Source of the DNA: Oceanicola sp. D3
GTDB taxonomy: Bacteria; Pseudomonadota; Alphaproteobacteria; Rhodobacterales; Rhodobacteraceae
Length of the DNA stretch: 64,000 nucleotides
Reading direction: 5' to 3'
Assembly (NCBI RefSeq): GCF_006351965.1
Contig: NZ_CP040932.1
Span: 3,348,001 to 3,412,000 of the forward strand
A program made the position numbers and the translations under genes. The first letter of the stretch is position 1, and every line of letters starts with the position of its first letter. Positions 19,296 to 28,614 of this stretch are shown here, in pieces. The notes below the pieces were generated by a model. It saw only the letters and a list, made by a program, of their open reading frames with translations, had not been told where the DNA came from and searched no databases.

Positions 19296-19799
19296 TTACG
19301 CAAACCGCGCCTGTGATAGCGTCATCAACCCGAATAGCAACAATGCCGCCGCAAGGCCGCAGGCGATTGTTCGGAGCGTATTCCAGAACGTCCAGCGCGG
19401 CACATAGGTGCCCGTCCAGTAGGCACGGGTCGCCTCTTGCGAGAGGTCCATGCGGGCCAGCGCCTCGTTCATTGGTACGTTGAAGGCGACCGTGACGCTA
19501 AAGCAGCCGACAAGGTAAACAAGCCCCGCCGCCGCAAACAGCGTTGCAGCCGGGCCTGTCAGGCCCAAAGCGGCATAGACGATCAGCGCCAGCGAGGCGG
19601 GGGCGAGGCCGAGGAAGAGGGCCATGAAGACCCAGCGAAATACCTCTCGGTTGATGGCCTGCATCGCCTCCGCGCCACCTTGGCCGCTGGTCGCGGCGAG
19701 GGCGCGCATGATGAAATCCGAGAACGCGAGGAAGACGCCACCGACCAGCGCATAAGCAAGGACGGCGAGATGAGCGAAGGTGAAGAAGAACGGTAACAT
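19296..19799 (-). CDS. DUF1772 membrane protein
   Basis: A 167-residue membrane protein with about four hydrophobic segments. The sequence FNVPMNEALARMD and the following YWTGTYVPRWTFWNTLRT match the DUF1772 (anthrone-oxygenase-like) family. The molecular function of bacterial members is unknown. It lies 60 bases downstream of a DUF4345 gene on the same strand, and the two probably share a transcript. Confidence 0.78.
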   Translation of the reverse strand: MLPFFFTFAHLAVLAYALVGGVFLAFSDFIMRALAATSGQGGAEAMQAINREVFRWVFMALFLGLAPASLALIVYAALGLTGPAATLFAAAGLVYLVGCFSVTVAFNVPMNEALARMDLSQEATRAYWTGTYVPRWTFWNTLRTIACGLAAALLLFGLMTLSQARFA

Positions 19800-19859
19800 T
19801 AAAGGCTCCTTGAGATGGGGCGGCGGCCAGACAGCAAGGCCCGTGGCGCCGTGGCAGGT

Positions 19860-20288
19860 TCAGTGCGCGCGCTGCGCAGCGGAGAGGCGAGGTTCCGGCG
19901 TCCAGAGGCGCTGGCGAAATGCCGCGAGGCAGAGCGCGGCGATCAACAGCTCGATGACGAGCGCGCCGACGACGCTGCCAGAGGGCATCCCGTCCACCGC
20001 AAGCCCGACCAGTCGCCCGACCGGAAAGGCGACGAAGACGGTTAGGGCCGCAGCCATGGCGACGGGCAGAACCGCGTGTCGCCAGATGCCGAGCAGCATC
20101 AAAAGGCCGAACCCGGCAAGGCCAGCGCCGGGCGCACGCAGTTCACTCAACAGGCTGGCATCTTCGCCGAGCGTGATGCCGTAGCTGGCATAAAAGGCAT
20201 GCGGCGCGAACAGGATGAAGGCACCGATGCTCAGCGCGGTCAGGCCGGAGAGGCCCAACGCAACTTTCTCGAAGAGGGTGGGTTTCAT
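19860..20288 (-). CDS. DUF4345-like small membrane protein
   Basis: A 142-residue protein with four predicted membrane segments, starting MKPTLFEKVALGLSGLTA. The start at 20288 is chosen because AAAGGAAC lies just upstream; the longer open frame adds a hydrophilic leader with no ribosome site. The FAPHAFYASYGI and ELRAPGAGLAGFGLLML segments match the DUF4345 family. The function is unknown. It is transcribed with the NmrA-type gene upstream and DUF1772 downstream. Confidence 0.72.
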   Translation of the reverse strand: MKPTLFEKVALGLSGLTALSIGAFILFAPHAFYASYGITLGEDASLLSELRAPGAGLAGFGLLMLLGIWRHAVLPVAMAAALTVFVAFPVGRLVGLAVDGMPSGSVVGALVIELLIAALCLAAFRQRLWTPEPRLSAAQRAH

Positions 20289-20331
20289 GTGGCGTTCCTT
20301 TCTTTGGGTGATGTCAGGTAGTTGGCTGATG

Positions 20332-21159
20332 TCAGGCGACGCTTGTCCAAGCACCGCCCCGGGCGGCGCCGAGTGCGAAATCCGCAAAATCACGGGGGCT
20401 GCGGCCGAGCGCGCGCATCACGCCATCCGTGGTGTGAGCGTTGCGCCCGTCCAGCGTCTCCCGCGCAATGGCGGTGAAGACATCGGCAACAAAATCGCCG
20501 CCCGCCTGGGCGATATTCGCGTGGAACGCCTCGAAGCTGATCGGCACATGCTGGATCTCGCTTCCGGTGGCCCGCGAAAGCTCAGCCGCCATCTCCGCGA
20601 ATGTCATGAGCCGCGGGCCGGTCACTTCGTAGAGTTGCCCCCTGTGGCCCTCTTCGGTCAGCGCGGCAACGGCGACATCGGCAATGTCGTCGATGTCGAT
20701 GATTGGCTCGGCGATATCGCCGCCGGGCATCGGCAGGACGCCAGCGAGGACCGGGTCGCGCAGGTAGCCTTCGGAGAAGTTCTGCGCAAACCACGCAGCC
20801 CGGACGATGGTGAAGTCGACGCCCGAATTGCGCACCACCTCTTCGCCCAGCCGCGCATGATGCTCGCCGCGGCCCGAAAGCAGCACAAGGTGTTCGACCC
20901 CCACATCCCGCGCCGTCTCGCAAAGAGACTCGAGCTTCTCCACCGCACCGGGAAAGGCAAGGTCGGGGAAGTAGGTGACATAGGCCGCGCGAGCCCCACG
21001 CAGGGCCGGCGCCCAGGTCTCGGGGGCCTCCCAATCGAAAGGCGTTACAGAGCTGCGCGCGCCGCGGCGCACGGGCAGGCCCCGCGCCTCGAGGCGGCTG
21101 GCAACGCGGCGACCGGTCTTGCCGGTTGCGCCGATAACGAGGATTGGTTGGTCTTGCAT
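20332..21159 (-). CDS. NmrA-like NAD(P)-binding oxidoreductase/sensor
   Basis: A 275-residue atypical SDR protein. The dinucleotide-binding motif GATGKTGRRVASRL is at the N-terminus, followed by HLVLLSGRGE and FTIVRAAWFAQNFSE, as in NmrA/HSCARG-like and quinone-reductase-type proteins. It lacks a classical YxxxK catalytic pair, so it may bind rather than oxidise its ligand. It is divergent in neither direction: the AraC regulator gene upstream is on the same strand, with about 110 bases between. Confidence 0.82.
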   Translation of the reverse strand: MQDQPILVIGATGKTGRRVASRLEARGLPVRRGARSSVTPFDWEAPETWAPALRGARAAYVTYFPDLAFPGAVEKLESLCETARDVGVEHLVLLSGRGEHHARLGEEVVRNSGVDFTIVRAAWFAQNFSEGYLRDPVLAGVLPMPGGDIAEPIIDIDDIADVAVAALTEEGHRGQLYEVTGPRLMTFAEMAAELSRATGSEIQHVPISFEAFHANIAQAGGDFVADVFTAIARETLDGRNAHTTDGVMRALGRSPRDFADFALGAARGGAWTSVA

Positions 21160-21267
21160 CGGGTATCTCCCTGGCTTTGGTTTCGATAGCCAGGGGATAT
21201 GCGCGGGGATGCCGGGCGGTATTGACCGCTGATGCCAGCCTTTTGACCGACGGTGCCAATGCGCCTG

Positions 21268-22281
21268 TCAGCGGCGGGGCATGTCCTTGCGGTAGCTCGC
21301 AGGTGTTTTGCCGACCCAGCGCTTGAATGCCCGGGTGAAGGCGCTCTGTTCGGAAAATCCGGTGAGAAACGCGATTTCAGCCAAAGAATGGGTCTCGTCC
21401 CGCAGGAGCCCCTCAGCAAGGTTGCGCCGGGTTTCTTCGGTAAGGCCCTGAAAGCTCATCCCATGCTCCGAAAGACGCCGATGGAAAGACCGCGCACTGA
21501 GCCCCAGCCCGCTGGCGATCTCGGCCATCTTCGGCGCGCCTTCGCTGAGGGCTTGGGCGATTGCGGCCTTGGCCTGCGTGACAAGTGCAGGTGCGCGGGT
21601 AATCTTGGAAAGTTCCGCGTCGAGATGCTTGGTGAGGTATTGCGAGATCCCCTCGTCCCCGAGAATGTTGGGCCGGGCCAGCGTTTCGTCCGAATACAGG
21701 ATCGCGTCGAGCTGGGCGCCAAAGCGCACCGGGCAGCCGAACCACGCCTCATGCGCGGCGATGGAACGCGGGGCGGAGTGCCGGACGAGCACTTCCACCG
21801 GCGCCAGCGCCACCGGGCAGACCTGCCGGGCGATGGAAACGGCGCTGGCCAGCGTGGCTTCGTTCGACAGCCGCATCCCAAGCCGCCGTTCGCCCGCCCG
21901 ATGGAGGATGAAAAGCGTTCCCCCGGGCGCCGGCCGCAGTTCATACTCGACGACACTGGTCCACAGCCGCGCATAACGTTCGATCCGCGCATAGGACGCC
22001 CCGAGCGTCGTCGCCGCCTTGAAGGCCAGCCCGAGGGCGCCGTATTCGTCGAGCCGCATGGAGGCACCCGTGCGCACCGGCAAGTCTGTTACATCGGTCT
22101 GCTCGGCGATCCTTTCGAACATGTCATAGTAGAGCTCGGCAGGGATCATCTTGCCGGGGTCCCAAGAGGCGTCAGGATCAATCCCGACACTGGCCAACAT
22201 CGCCGCAGCATCGACCTCACCGCCCGCCGCGGCGATCACCTTGCGCGCAAAGAGCGACGTCACATACCCCATGAGGCGCAT
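21268..22281 (-). CDS. AraC-family regulator with arabinose-binding-type N-domain
   Basis: A regulator of about 337 residues. The N-terminal half is the HTH-associated ligand domain of the OruR/ArgR-like AraC group (MIPAELYYDMFERIAEQ, EYGALGLAFKAATTLG). The C-terminal AraC double helix-turn-helix includes MAEIASGLGLSARSFHRRL and SLAEIAFLTGFSEQSAFTRAFKRW, and the family end WVGKTPASYR. The start is uncertain: ATGs at 22281 and 22272 fit the family length, while the open frame reaches 22455. It probably controls the genes at 18763-21159. Confidence 0.85.
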   Translation of the reverse strand: MRLMGYVTSLFARKVIAAAGGEVDAAAMLASVGIDPDASWDPGKMIPAELYYDMFERIAEQTDVTDLPVRTGASMRLDEYGALGLAFKAATTLGASYARIERYARLWTSVVEYELRPAPGGTLFILHRAGERRLGMRLSNEATLASAVSIARQVCPVALAPVEVLVRHSAPRSIAAHEAWFGCPVRFGAQLDAILYSDETLARPNILGDEGISQYLTKHLDAELSKITRAPALVTQAKAAIAQALSEGAPKMAEIASGLGLSARSFHRRLSEHGMSFQGLTEETRRNLAEGLLRDETHSLAEIAFLTGFSEQSAFTRAFKRWVGKTPASYRKDMPRR

Positions 22282-22565
22282 CTTACGGTGCGCTTTGTGA
22301 ACGGCCAAGCTCGCGGTGGAACCGGGCTGCGGCAGGCTGAAAAACCTCGCCATGATTGGCATCACATCAAACCTGCGCGGGCCGAGAAGGACATTTCCTG
22401 CCGCGATCCGTGGGATGGTGTGGAGGGCTCGAACCGGCCGGTGGTGTCTGCCCAAGGCCCCGAACCTCTCACAGCAGCCCGGGGAAAGGTGGCCTAACCA
22501 TCACAAACACGCAGCCTCACATTTTGAACGGCGGGCAGCCGCGTCAGACCGTGATCCACTGTCTC

Positions 22566-23450
22566 TCAGCCTTTTGCGATGCCGCCGCCCGGCAACGCAT
22601 GCCGCACATGCCACACCTCCTCGGGGTGGATGTCCACGACCCGCTCGGCCTGCTCGAACTCCGCGGCACGGGTCGGGGACCAGTCGATCCCTGCCCCGCC
22701 CGTCAAAAGGATGGCTTCGCCGCTCGTGAAATCCGGAATGAACAACCCGGCGCGGCGGCTGACGTCGATATTGCCAAGCGTGTTGTAAAACCGGTTGCCG
22801 GCATAGTCCGGAAAGGAGAGCGAGCCGTCCGCGTTCTGGCGCAGGAGGCCGGGCATTCCACCGCGATGAGAAACGTCCGCCCCCTCCTTCGCATGGGTGG
22901 CGATGAAGAACGTGTCTGCGGAAGAGATGATCCGCTGCGCGTCCGCATCGCAGAGGGCAACACGCGCGCCTTCTGCGGGCGGCAGCGGAGCGGCAGGCAG
23001 GCGAATATCGCGCGTCCGGATGTATTTCGGGCAGTTGCCGAAGCTCTGTTCGACCTCGATGGACAAACTGCCCTCTGCCACGTCGCAGAGGACGCCATTC
23101 ATTCGATTGCGCCGCCGGGTTGCGAATTCGAGCCCGAGAACGGCTGCGTTAGCGCCCGGCCGCAGATCCAGGCCGATCGATTCAGCAAGAACCGGACGGG
23201 CGCGGGCTGTCAGTCGGGTGGGCGTCGCCTGCGCCGCCGCGGGCAGCATACAGGCCGTCGCCCACGGCCGGCCCTGCATGTCCCGCAGGCCGAGAAACAG
23301 CATTGGCTGGCTTTCAAAGAACCGCTGGTGCTGCTCAGGCATCGTCGCTCGAATGGCGCGTGCAGCGCGTGCGCGCCATTTCTCGGGGAGGCCAACGCGA
23401 TCCTGCACCGCTCGTTCGCCAGCATGGAAGACTTGCTCAGGCCGGGTCAT
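22566..23450 (-). CDS. Pyridoxamine-phosphate-oxidase-like flavin/FMN-binding protein
   Basis: A 294-residue PPOX-fold protein. Visible family features are FFESQPMLFLGLRD, the GRPWATACM strand, QSFGNCPKYIRTR, and the second-half repeat with FFIATHAKEGADVSHRGGMPGLLR and the FPDYAGNRFYNTLGNI segment. Such proteins bind FMN and are often linked to redox or flavin-dependent detoxification; no reaction is known for this subgroup. It lies 18 bases downstream of the GST gene on the same strand, consistent with one operon with GST, DUF1348 and the AhpD-like gene. Confidence 0.82.
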   Translation of the reverse strand: MTRPEQVFHAGERAVQDRVGLPEKWRARAARAIRATMPEQHQRFFESQPMLFLGLRDMQGRPWATACMLPAAAQATPTRLTARARPVLAESIGLDLRPGANAAVLGLEFATRRRNRMNGVLCDVAEGSLSIEVEQSFGNCPKYIRTRDIRLPAAPLPPAEGARVALCDADAQRIISSADTFFIATHAKEGADVSHRGGMPGLLRQNADGSLSFPDYAGNRFYNTLGNIDVSRRAGLFIPDFTSGEAILLTGGAGIDWSPTRAAEFEQAERVVDIHPEEVWHVRHALPGGGIAKG

Positions 23451-23468
23451 GGAAACCGCCTTTCCGTT

Positions 23469-24131
23469 TCAAGTGCCTTCGGGGATTGGCGAGCTGGCCA
23501 TGCCCACGAAGCCGGGCAACCTCTCAATCCGCGCCAGCCACGCGCGAATGGCGGGATAGGCCGCAAGGCTGACGCCACCTTCGGGGGCATGGGCGATGTA
23601 GCTGTAGCCGGCGATATCAGCGATGGTGACGCTTGAGCCGACCAGAAATTCGCGGCTCTGCAAGAGAGGCTCCATCACAGCGAACAATCTTTGCGCCTTG
23701 GCCTTGGCGGCCTCATGATCCAGCGGGGCACCAAAGACCTTTACCAGCCGCGCCAACGCTGGCCCGCTGGCGATTTCACCGGCAGCGACAGACAACCAGC
23801 GCTGCACTTCCGCCGCGGCTTCGGGAGCGTCGGGTAGCCAAGTGTGGCCATTGGGATATTTCCGCACCAGATAAACGAGGATGGCATTGGAATCCGACAG
23901 GATAATGCCGTTGTCATCAATGGCGGGAACCTGCCCAAAGGGGCTGATCTCAAGGTACTCGGGGGCTTTATGTGCGCCACCTGCCAAGTCCAGATCGACA
24001 GGGTCGCAAGGCACCCCAAGCAGCGACATCATCAGCTCCACCCGGTGGCAGTGGCCAGACTTTGCATAGCGGTACAGTTTGATCGGTGCGGCACCGGCGG
24101 GGAAATGCGGGTTCATTTGGATGTTCTCCAT
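23469..24131 (-). CDS. Glutathione S-transferase family protein
   Basis: A 220-residue GST. The N-terminal thioredoxin-like domain has [15 protein letters not shown], the cis-Pro in GQVPAIDD and the glutathione-contact [10 protein letters not shown]. The C-terminal helical domain contains the N-cap region [14 protein letters not shown]. An ATG a few codons downstream (MNPHF) is an equally possible start. It ends close to the PPOX gene and begins 3 bases from the DUF1348 gene, so the three are probably cotranscribed. Confidence 0.88.
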   Translation of the reverse strand: MENIQMNPHFPAGAAPIKLYRYAKSGHCHRVELMMSLLGVPCDPVDLDLAGGAHKAPEYLEISPFGQVPAIDDNGIILSDSNAILVYLVRKYPNGHTWLPDAPEAAAEVQRWLSVAAGEIASGPALARLVKVFGAPLDHEAAKAKAQRLFAVMEPLLQSREFLVGSSVTIADIAGYSYIAHAPEGGVSLAAYPAIRAWLARIERLPGFVGMASSPIPEGT

Positions 24132-24134
24132 GGG

Positions 24135-24599
24135 TCAAAGACCAAGTTCAGACAGACCAGGGTGATCGTCGGGTCGGCGGCCGAGGGGCCAATGAAACTT
24201 GCGGTCAGTCTCGCGGATCGGGTGTTCATTGATGCTCGCATGGCGGGCTGCCATCAGCCCGTCGTCGGCGAATTCCCAGTTCTCGTTGCCGTAGGCCCGA
24301 AACCACTGCCCGCTGTCATCGCAGTATTCGTAGGCATAGCGCACCGCGATGCGGTTACCCGCGAAGGCCCAGAGTTCCTTGATGAGGCGACACTCCAGTT
24401 CGCCCGCCCATTTGCGGTTCAGGAAAGCCTCGATCTCGGCGCGCCCCTTTGGGAACTCAACGTGATTGCGCCAACGGCTGTCCGGCGTATAGGCCAGCGC
24501 CACACTGGCCGGGTCGCGAGAATTCCAGCCATCTTCGGCAAGGCGAACCTTGTGCCTGGCGCTGTCTTCAGCGAAGGGAGGAAACGGGGCACGGCTCAT
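24135..24599 (-). CDS. DUF1348 (NTF2-like) protein
   Basis: A 154-residue protein matching the DUF1348 family: [79 protein letters not shown] and the His/Glu region HASINEHPI. The fold is NTF2-like and the reaction is unknown. It is widely found beside glutathione, flavin and AhpD-like genes, as here. The AGGAGGCGCC ribosome site precedes the start. Confidence 0.87.
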   Translation of the reverse strand: MSRAPFPPFAEDSARHKVRLAEDGWNSRDPASVALAYTPDSRWRNHVEFPKGRAEIEAFLNRKWAGELECRLIKELWAFAGNRIAVRYAYEYCDDSGQWFRAYGNENWEFADDGLMAARHASINEHPIRETDRKFHWPLGRRPDDHPGLSELGL

Positions 24600-24674
24600 C
24601 GGCGCCTCCTTTCAGTCTTGGTTTCAGGGCTTGAGAGGCAAGCGACCGGGCAAGGCCCGGCCGCCTCACAGAGA

Positions 24675-25229
24675 TCAGGCTGCGCGTTCGCGGGCATCGA
24701 CCATCGGAAAGTCGATTTCGGTCTGGGCGAGCTCGTTCAGGTAGTTGGTCCAGATATTCAACGCCACATGCTGCACGATCTCGATGATCTGGCCGTCGTC
24801 GTAACCTGCATCGCGGATATCGCGCAGATCGTCCGCCCCGACGCGACCACGCGCGTCGACAACCTTCACGGCGAACCGCACGGCGGCGTCTGCCTTGGCG
24901 TCGAGCGAGCGGCCGGACCGGTTGGCCGCGATTTCGGCTTCGTCGAGCTTGGCGAGGTTCTTGCCCAAATAGGTATGGGCAGAAAGACAGTAGTTGCAGC
25001 CGTTGATCTGCGCCACGGCCAGCGCGACGCGTTCGCGGGTGGCGGCCGGCAGGCGGCCTTTGCCGAGCGCACCGGACAGGCCAAGATACCCTTCCAATGC
25101 GGCCGGGCTGACGCTGACAAGGCGGAACAGGTTGGGGACCGTGCCCAGCTGTTTCTCGACAGCTTGCAGCAATGGCTGCGAAGGCGCTGGCGCGGTGGCG
25201 ATGTTATCGGGGTAGACGATACGAGACAT
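24675..25229 (-). CDS. AhpD-like carboxymuconolactone decarboxylase family protein
   Basis: A 184-residue alkylhydroperoxidase-like protein. The CxxCxxxH active site is C78/C81/H85 in NGCNYCLSAH, preceded by RERVALAVAQ. Members reduce peroxides or act as lactone decarboxylases; the intact CxxC supports a redox role. The ATG at 25229 with AGGAGCTTT upstream is chosen; the longer open frame would run through the divergent LysR promoter. It is the first gene of the operon that continues with DUF1348, GST and PPOX. Confidence 0.88.
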   Translation of the reverse strand: MSRIVYPDNIATAPAPSQPLLQAVEKQLGTVPNLFRLVSVSPAALEGYLGLSGALGKGRLPAATRERVALAVAQINGCNYCLSAHTYLGKNLAKLDEAEIAANRSGRSLDAKADAAVRFAVKVVDARGRVGADDLRDIRDAGYDDGQIIEIVQHVALNIWTNYLNELAQTEIDFPMVDARERAA

Positions 25230-25291
25230 GTCAAAGCTCCTCTGCTTGTCGTGTGAGCAGGACTTAGTTACTTCCGCAAAGTGGCAGTAGC

Positions 25292-25300
25292 TGGTATAAT
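25292..25300 (+). promoter_or_regulatory. Extended -10 promoter element of the LysR gene
   Basis: TGGTATAAT matches an extended -10 element 33 bases before the LysR start. It lies in the 103-base divergent region between the AhpD-like operon and the LysR gene. Confidence 0.45.
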
Positions 25301-25332
25301 TGAGAGGTAGGCTTCCATTAATTGGAAAAGTC

Positions 25333-26229
25333 ATGACCGACCGTCTTGAGACCATGTCCATCTTTGTGCGCGTCGTGGACGAAGGCAGCCTGACCGCCGG
25401 CGCACGTGCCCTGCGGATGCCCATCGCCACGGTCAGTCGTCGGATCAGCGAGTTGGAGGGTAAGCTTGGTGCGGAACTTTTGCTGCGCTCTCCCCGGGGG
25501 CTGACGCTCACCGACACCGGAAGAACCTACGTCGCGGACTGTCGCAGGATCCTGGAAGACGTGTCAGAAGCCGAACGCAACGCATCGGGCGAATTCACCG
25601 CGCCGCGGGGAACGCTGACGATGACCGCGCCCATCGTCTTTGGCCGGTCGCACGTCCTGCCCGCAGTGACTGCTTTCCTGAGGGCCTTTCAGGATATCGA
25701 CGTGCGGCTTGAACTGACCGACCGCCCGGTGAACCTCCACGAGGAACACCTCGATCTGGCGGTGCGCATCGGGGAGCTTGCGGACAGCGCGTGCATCGCC
25801 CGCAAGGTGGGCGAGGTGCGCCGGATCGTCTGCGCCAGCCCCTCCTATCTCGAGAAACGGGAAACGCCAAAGCGGCCCGGCGACTTGGCAAATCTGGAAG
25901 GCATCACCTTCCACAACCTTATGTCACCGCGGAACTGGCGCTTCGGATCCGGCCGACAGGAGATCATCGTTCCGGTCCGTTCGCGCCTGATCGTGAATAC
26001 CGCTGAAGCCGCCATTGATGCCGCTGTTGACGGGCTGGGCTTCACCCGCGTCCTGTCGTACCAGGCCGCCGCTGCAATCAAGGCGGGGCGGCTCGTGCCC
26101 CTTCTTCAGGATTTCGAACCAGAGCCCTGGCCGGTCCACCTGCTCTATGAGCCACGCGCCCTGATCCCACAGAAGCTCCGGGCCTTCCTCGATTTCGCCG
26201 CGCCGAGAATCGCAAGCAGCATGCCCTGA
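25333..26229 (+). CDS. LysR-family regulator
   Basis: A 298-residue LysR regulator. The N-terminal winged helix reads MSIFVRVVDEGSLTAGARALRM then ATVSRRISELEGKLGAELL, and the effector domain runs to the C-terminus (GLGFTRVLSYQAA, LLYEPRALIPQKLRAFLDF). The ATG at 25333 is used; a second ATG seven codons on is possible. It is divergent from the AhpD-like/DUF1348/GST/PPOX operon and is its likely regulator, as in similar clusters elsewhere. Confidence 0.9.
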   Translation: MTDRLETMSIFVRVVDEGSLTAGARALRMPIATVSRRISELEGKLGAELLLRSPRGLTLTDTGRTYVADCRRILEDVSEAERNASGEFTAPRGTLTMTAPIVFGRSHVLPAVTAFLRAFQDIDVRLELTDRPVNLHEEHLDLAVRIGELADSACIARKVGEVRRIVCASPSYLEKRETPKRPGDLANLEGITFHNLMSPRNWRFGSGRQEIIVPVRSRLIVNTAEAAIDAAVDGLGFTRVLSYQAAAAIKAGRLVPLLQDFEPEPWPVHLLYEPRALIPQKLRAFLDFAAPRIASSMP

Positions 26230-26505
26230 CCCTCCCCCACAGGCGGCCAGCACGTAGGCCAAGCGGGACACTTCGAGGAGGTGGTGAGCATCCGCTTTCA
26301 CCACAAACGCCTAGCAGCCCCGGCGTGGCCACCCCGAAAAGCCCACCCCCACACCTCTGATTTGTTGCCCCAAAGATACAGCCCCGCAGCGTCAGTGATG
26401 ACCAATCAAGCCAACCGGATTGATCTTTCCTGACAAAAACAGTCAAGACGCCATCAAGAACGCCTCAGCCATGAAGCAGCCAAGGCCACCATTTTGGAGG
26501 CTCTT

Positions 26506-28614
26506 ATGCTTGTTTCTCGAATTGGCCTAATCACTGGGGTCGCGGCGGCTTCGACCACGGCTCTCGCCACGCGCTCGTTGGCGCAGAATAGCGAGGTTTT
26601 TCTTCTCGGGACGATCCATGTCGAGGCGGAAAGCGATGATACGTTGGTGCAGAACGGATATGTGCCCCAGAGCGGTCGACAGGCCACGCGCACCGATACC
26701 CCGATCCGCGACATCCCACAGAACATCAGCACGGTGACGCAAGACCAGATCGAGGACCAGAGACCACGCACGCTGCTGGATGCGCTTGGCTATACCTCGG
26801 GCGCGAGCACCACCAACTTCGGCTATGACAGCCGCTATGACGCGATCTACCTGCGCGGTTTCTCCGCCTATTCCACCGGTTTGTTCCGTGACGGGCTGCG
26901 GCAGGTGAACGGACCCTCGGCGTGGTATCAGAACTATCCCTACAGCCTTGAGGCACTCGCGGTCCTGAAGGGGCCATCGTCCGCCACCTACGGTGTCAGC
27001 GGCTCGGGCGGCATCGTCAACGTGGTGTCGAAACGGCCCAAGGAGGAGGCCTACAACGAGGTGCAGCTGACCTTCGGCACCGATGACCACAAGGAACTGG
27101 GCTTCGACCTCACCGGGCCGCTCGGAGATGGCCGCCTGAGCTATCGTATGACCGGGGTGGTGCGCGATGCGGATACACCGCTTGAAGGCTTTCAGGACAA
27201 CCTGACCATGATCGCCCCGGCGCTGACCTACAAGCTGACCGAGCGCACAACGGTGACGCTGCTCACCGAATACGCCAAGTCGACGCGGGGCGGCACGGCC
27301 TCTTACTACAACGCGTCCTATGGTGAGGCGTTTGACATCTATATCGGCGATCCCGAGTACAACGATTTCGTCAACGAGCAATGGCGCCTCGGATACGAGA
27401 TCACGCATGAGCTGTCCGACAATGTGACCCTGCATCAGAAGCTGCGCTACTCGGAGGTCGATGCGGACCTAGAGTTCAGCGGGCTCTATGACGCGGGCGC
27501 CGATCTGGGCCGCTTCTGGGGCCATTACCTTGAAAACTCAAAGAATCTTGTCGCCGACCTGAGCTTGGAAGCCTCCTTTACCACCGGCGCGCTCAACCAC
27601 AGGCTGGTGACGGGGCTGGATTACAGCAATACCTCCTATGATGCCTATTACGGCGGCGTAAACTACGTGTCGGCGGCTGCGGCAGATGCGATCGACCAGC
27701 CCTATTCCGCCGGGCAGGACATGAGACAATACGGCGTCTACCTGCATGACCAGATCAGCACCGGAGGTTGGAGCTTCTACCTCAGCGGGCGCTACGACTG
27801 GGTCGAGACCACGACATACGACGCCGCCCAGAGCGGCACCGAGACATCCGCCGAGGGCTTCTCGGGCCGGATCGGGGCCAGCTACGCGGTCAACAGCGAC
27901 CTGACGGTCTTTGCCAACCTGTCGAGCAGCTTCGTTCCCACCACCGGTCTGGTCTACGACGGGGCAGACGCGCCGGACAGCGGGCGCGCTGCCGATCCGA
28001 CGCGGGGCCTGCAAAAGGAGATCGGCCTCAAGTACCAGCTGCCCGGCACCGAGAGCCTGATCTCTGCCTCGGTGTTCGACATCCGGCAGGAAGACGGCGT
28101 AGTTTATCAATCCGTCGATCCGGCAGACTTTGGCGGGCTCTACCAAGTGCAGGTGCCCTATGACCTGCACTCGCGCGGGGTCGAGATCGAGGGTCAGTTC
28201 AACTTCAAGAACGATCTGCGCATGACGGCCTCCTACACCTATCTCGACATGGAGATCGAAGCGGGCGCCTCGGGCACCGAGGGCAACCAGCTTTCGGCGA
28301 CGCCGAGGCACAGCGCCTCAATCTGGGGGTTCTACGAGCCGAGGGCGGGCCTGCTCCAAGGTTGGGGCCTCGGGGCCGGTCTGCGCTATGTGGGCGAAAG
28401 CTGGGGCGATGATACCAACACCTTCCGAAACGACGACCAATTCTATGCGGACCTGTCGCTGACCTACGATTTCGGGCAGGTCGGCGTTGACGGGCTGGGC
28501 CTTCAGGTGAACGTCAAGAACGCCTTCGACAACACCGATCAAACCTGCAGCGCGGGCTATTGCTACCGCACCGAAGGCCGCACTGCGACCGCCAGCATCG
28601 CCTACCGTTTCTGA
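26506..28614 (+). CDS. TonB-dependent siderophore receptor
   Basis: A 702-residue outer-membrane receptor. A signal peptide ends near residue 27 (SLAQN), and a TonB box-like segment and plug domain follow ([45 protein letters not shown]). The rest is a 22-strand barrel ending in the aromatic ATASIAYRF. The ATG at 26506 has GGAGG at the right distance. The RIRDIPQ-type motif is that of ferric-siderophore receptors. The next gene, an RhtX-like permease, overlaps its stop codon, so the pair should import one siderophore. No binding protein or biosynthesis genes are near. Confidence 0.93.
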   Translation: MLVSRIGLITGVAAASTTALATRSLAQNSEVFLLGTIHVEAESDDTLVQNGYVPQSGRQATRTDTPIRDIPQNISTVTQDQIEDQRPRTLLDALGYTSGASTTNFGYDSRYDAIYLRGFSAYSTGLFRDGLRQVNGPSAWYQNYPYSLEALAVLKGPSSATYGVSGSGGIVNVVSKRPKEEAYNEVQLTFGTDDHKELGFDLTGPLGDGRLSYRMTGVVRDADTPLEGFQDNLTMIAPALTYKLTERTTVTLLTEYAKSTRGGTASYYNASYGEAFDIYIGDPEYNDFVNEQWRLGYEITHELSDNVTLHQKLRYSEVDADLEFSGLYDAGADLGRFWGHYLENSKNLVADLSLEASFTTGALNHRLVTGLDYSNTSYDAYYGGVNYVSAAAADAIDQPYSAGQDMRQYGVYLHDQISTGGWSFYLSGRYDWVETTTYDAAQSGTETSAEGFSGRIGASYAVNSDLTVFANLSSSFVPTTGLVYDGADAPDSGRAADPTRGLQKEIGLKYQLPGTESLISASVFDIRQEDGVVYQSVDPADFGGLYQVQVPYDLHSRGVEIEGQFNFKNDLRMTASYTYLDMEIEAGASGTEGNQLSATPRHSASIWGFYEPRAGLLQGWGLGAGLRYVGESWGDDTNTFRNDDQFYADLSLTYDFGQVGVDGLGLQVNVKNAFDNTDQTCSAGYCYRTEGRTATASIAYRF

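Noticed and set aside
26230-26505. Iron-responsive (Fur, RirA or Irr) box before the siderophore receptor
   Set aside because: TGA/TCA-rich stretches near 26395-26450 were examined, but no copy fitted a known box well enough to report.
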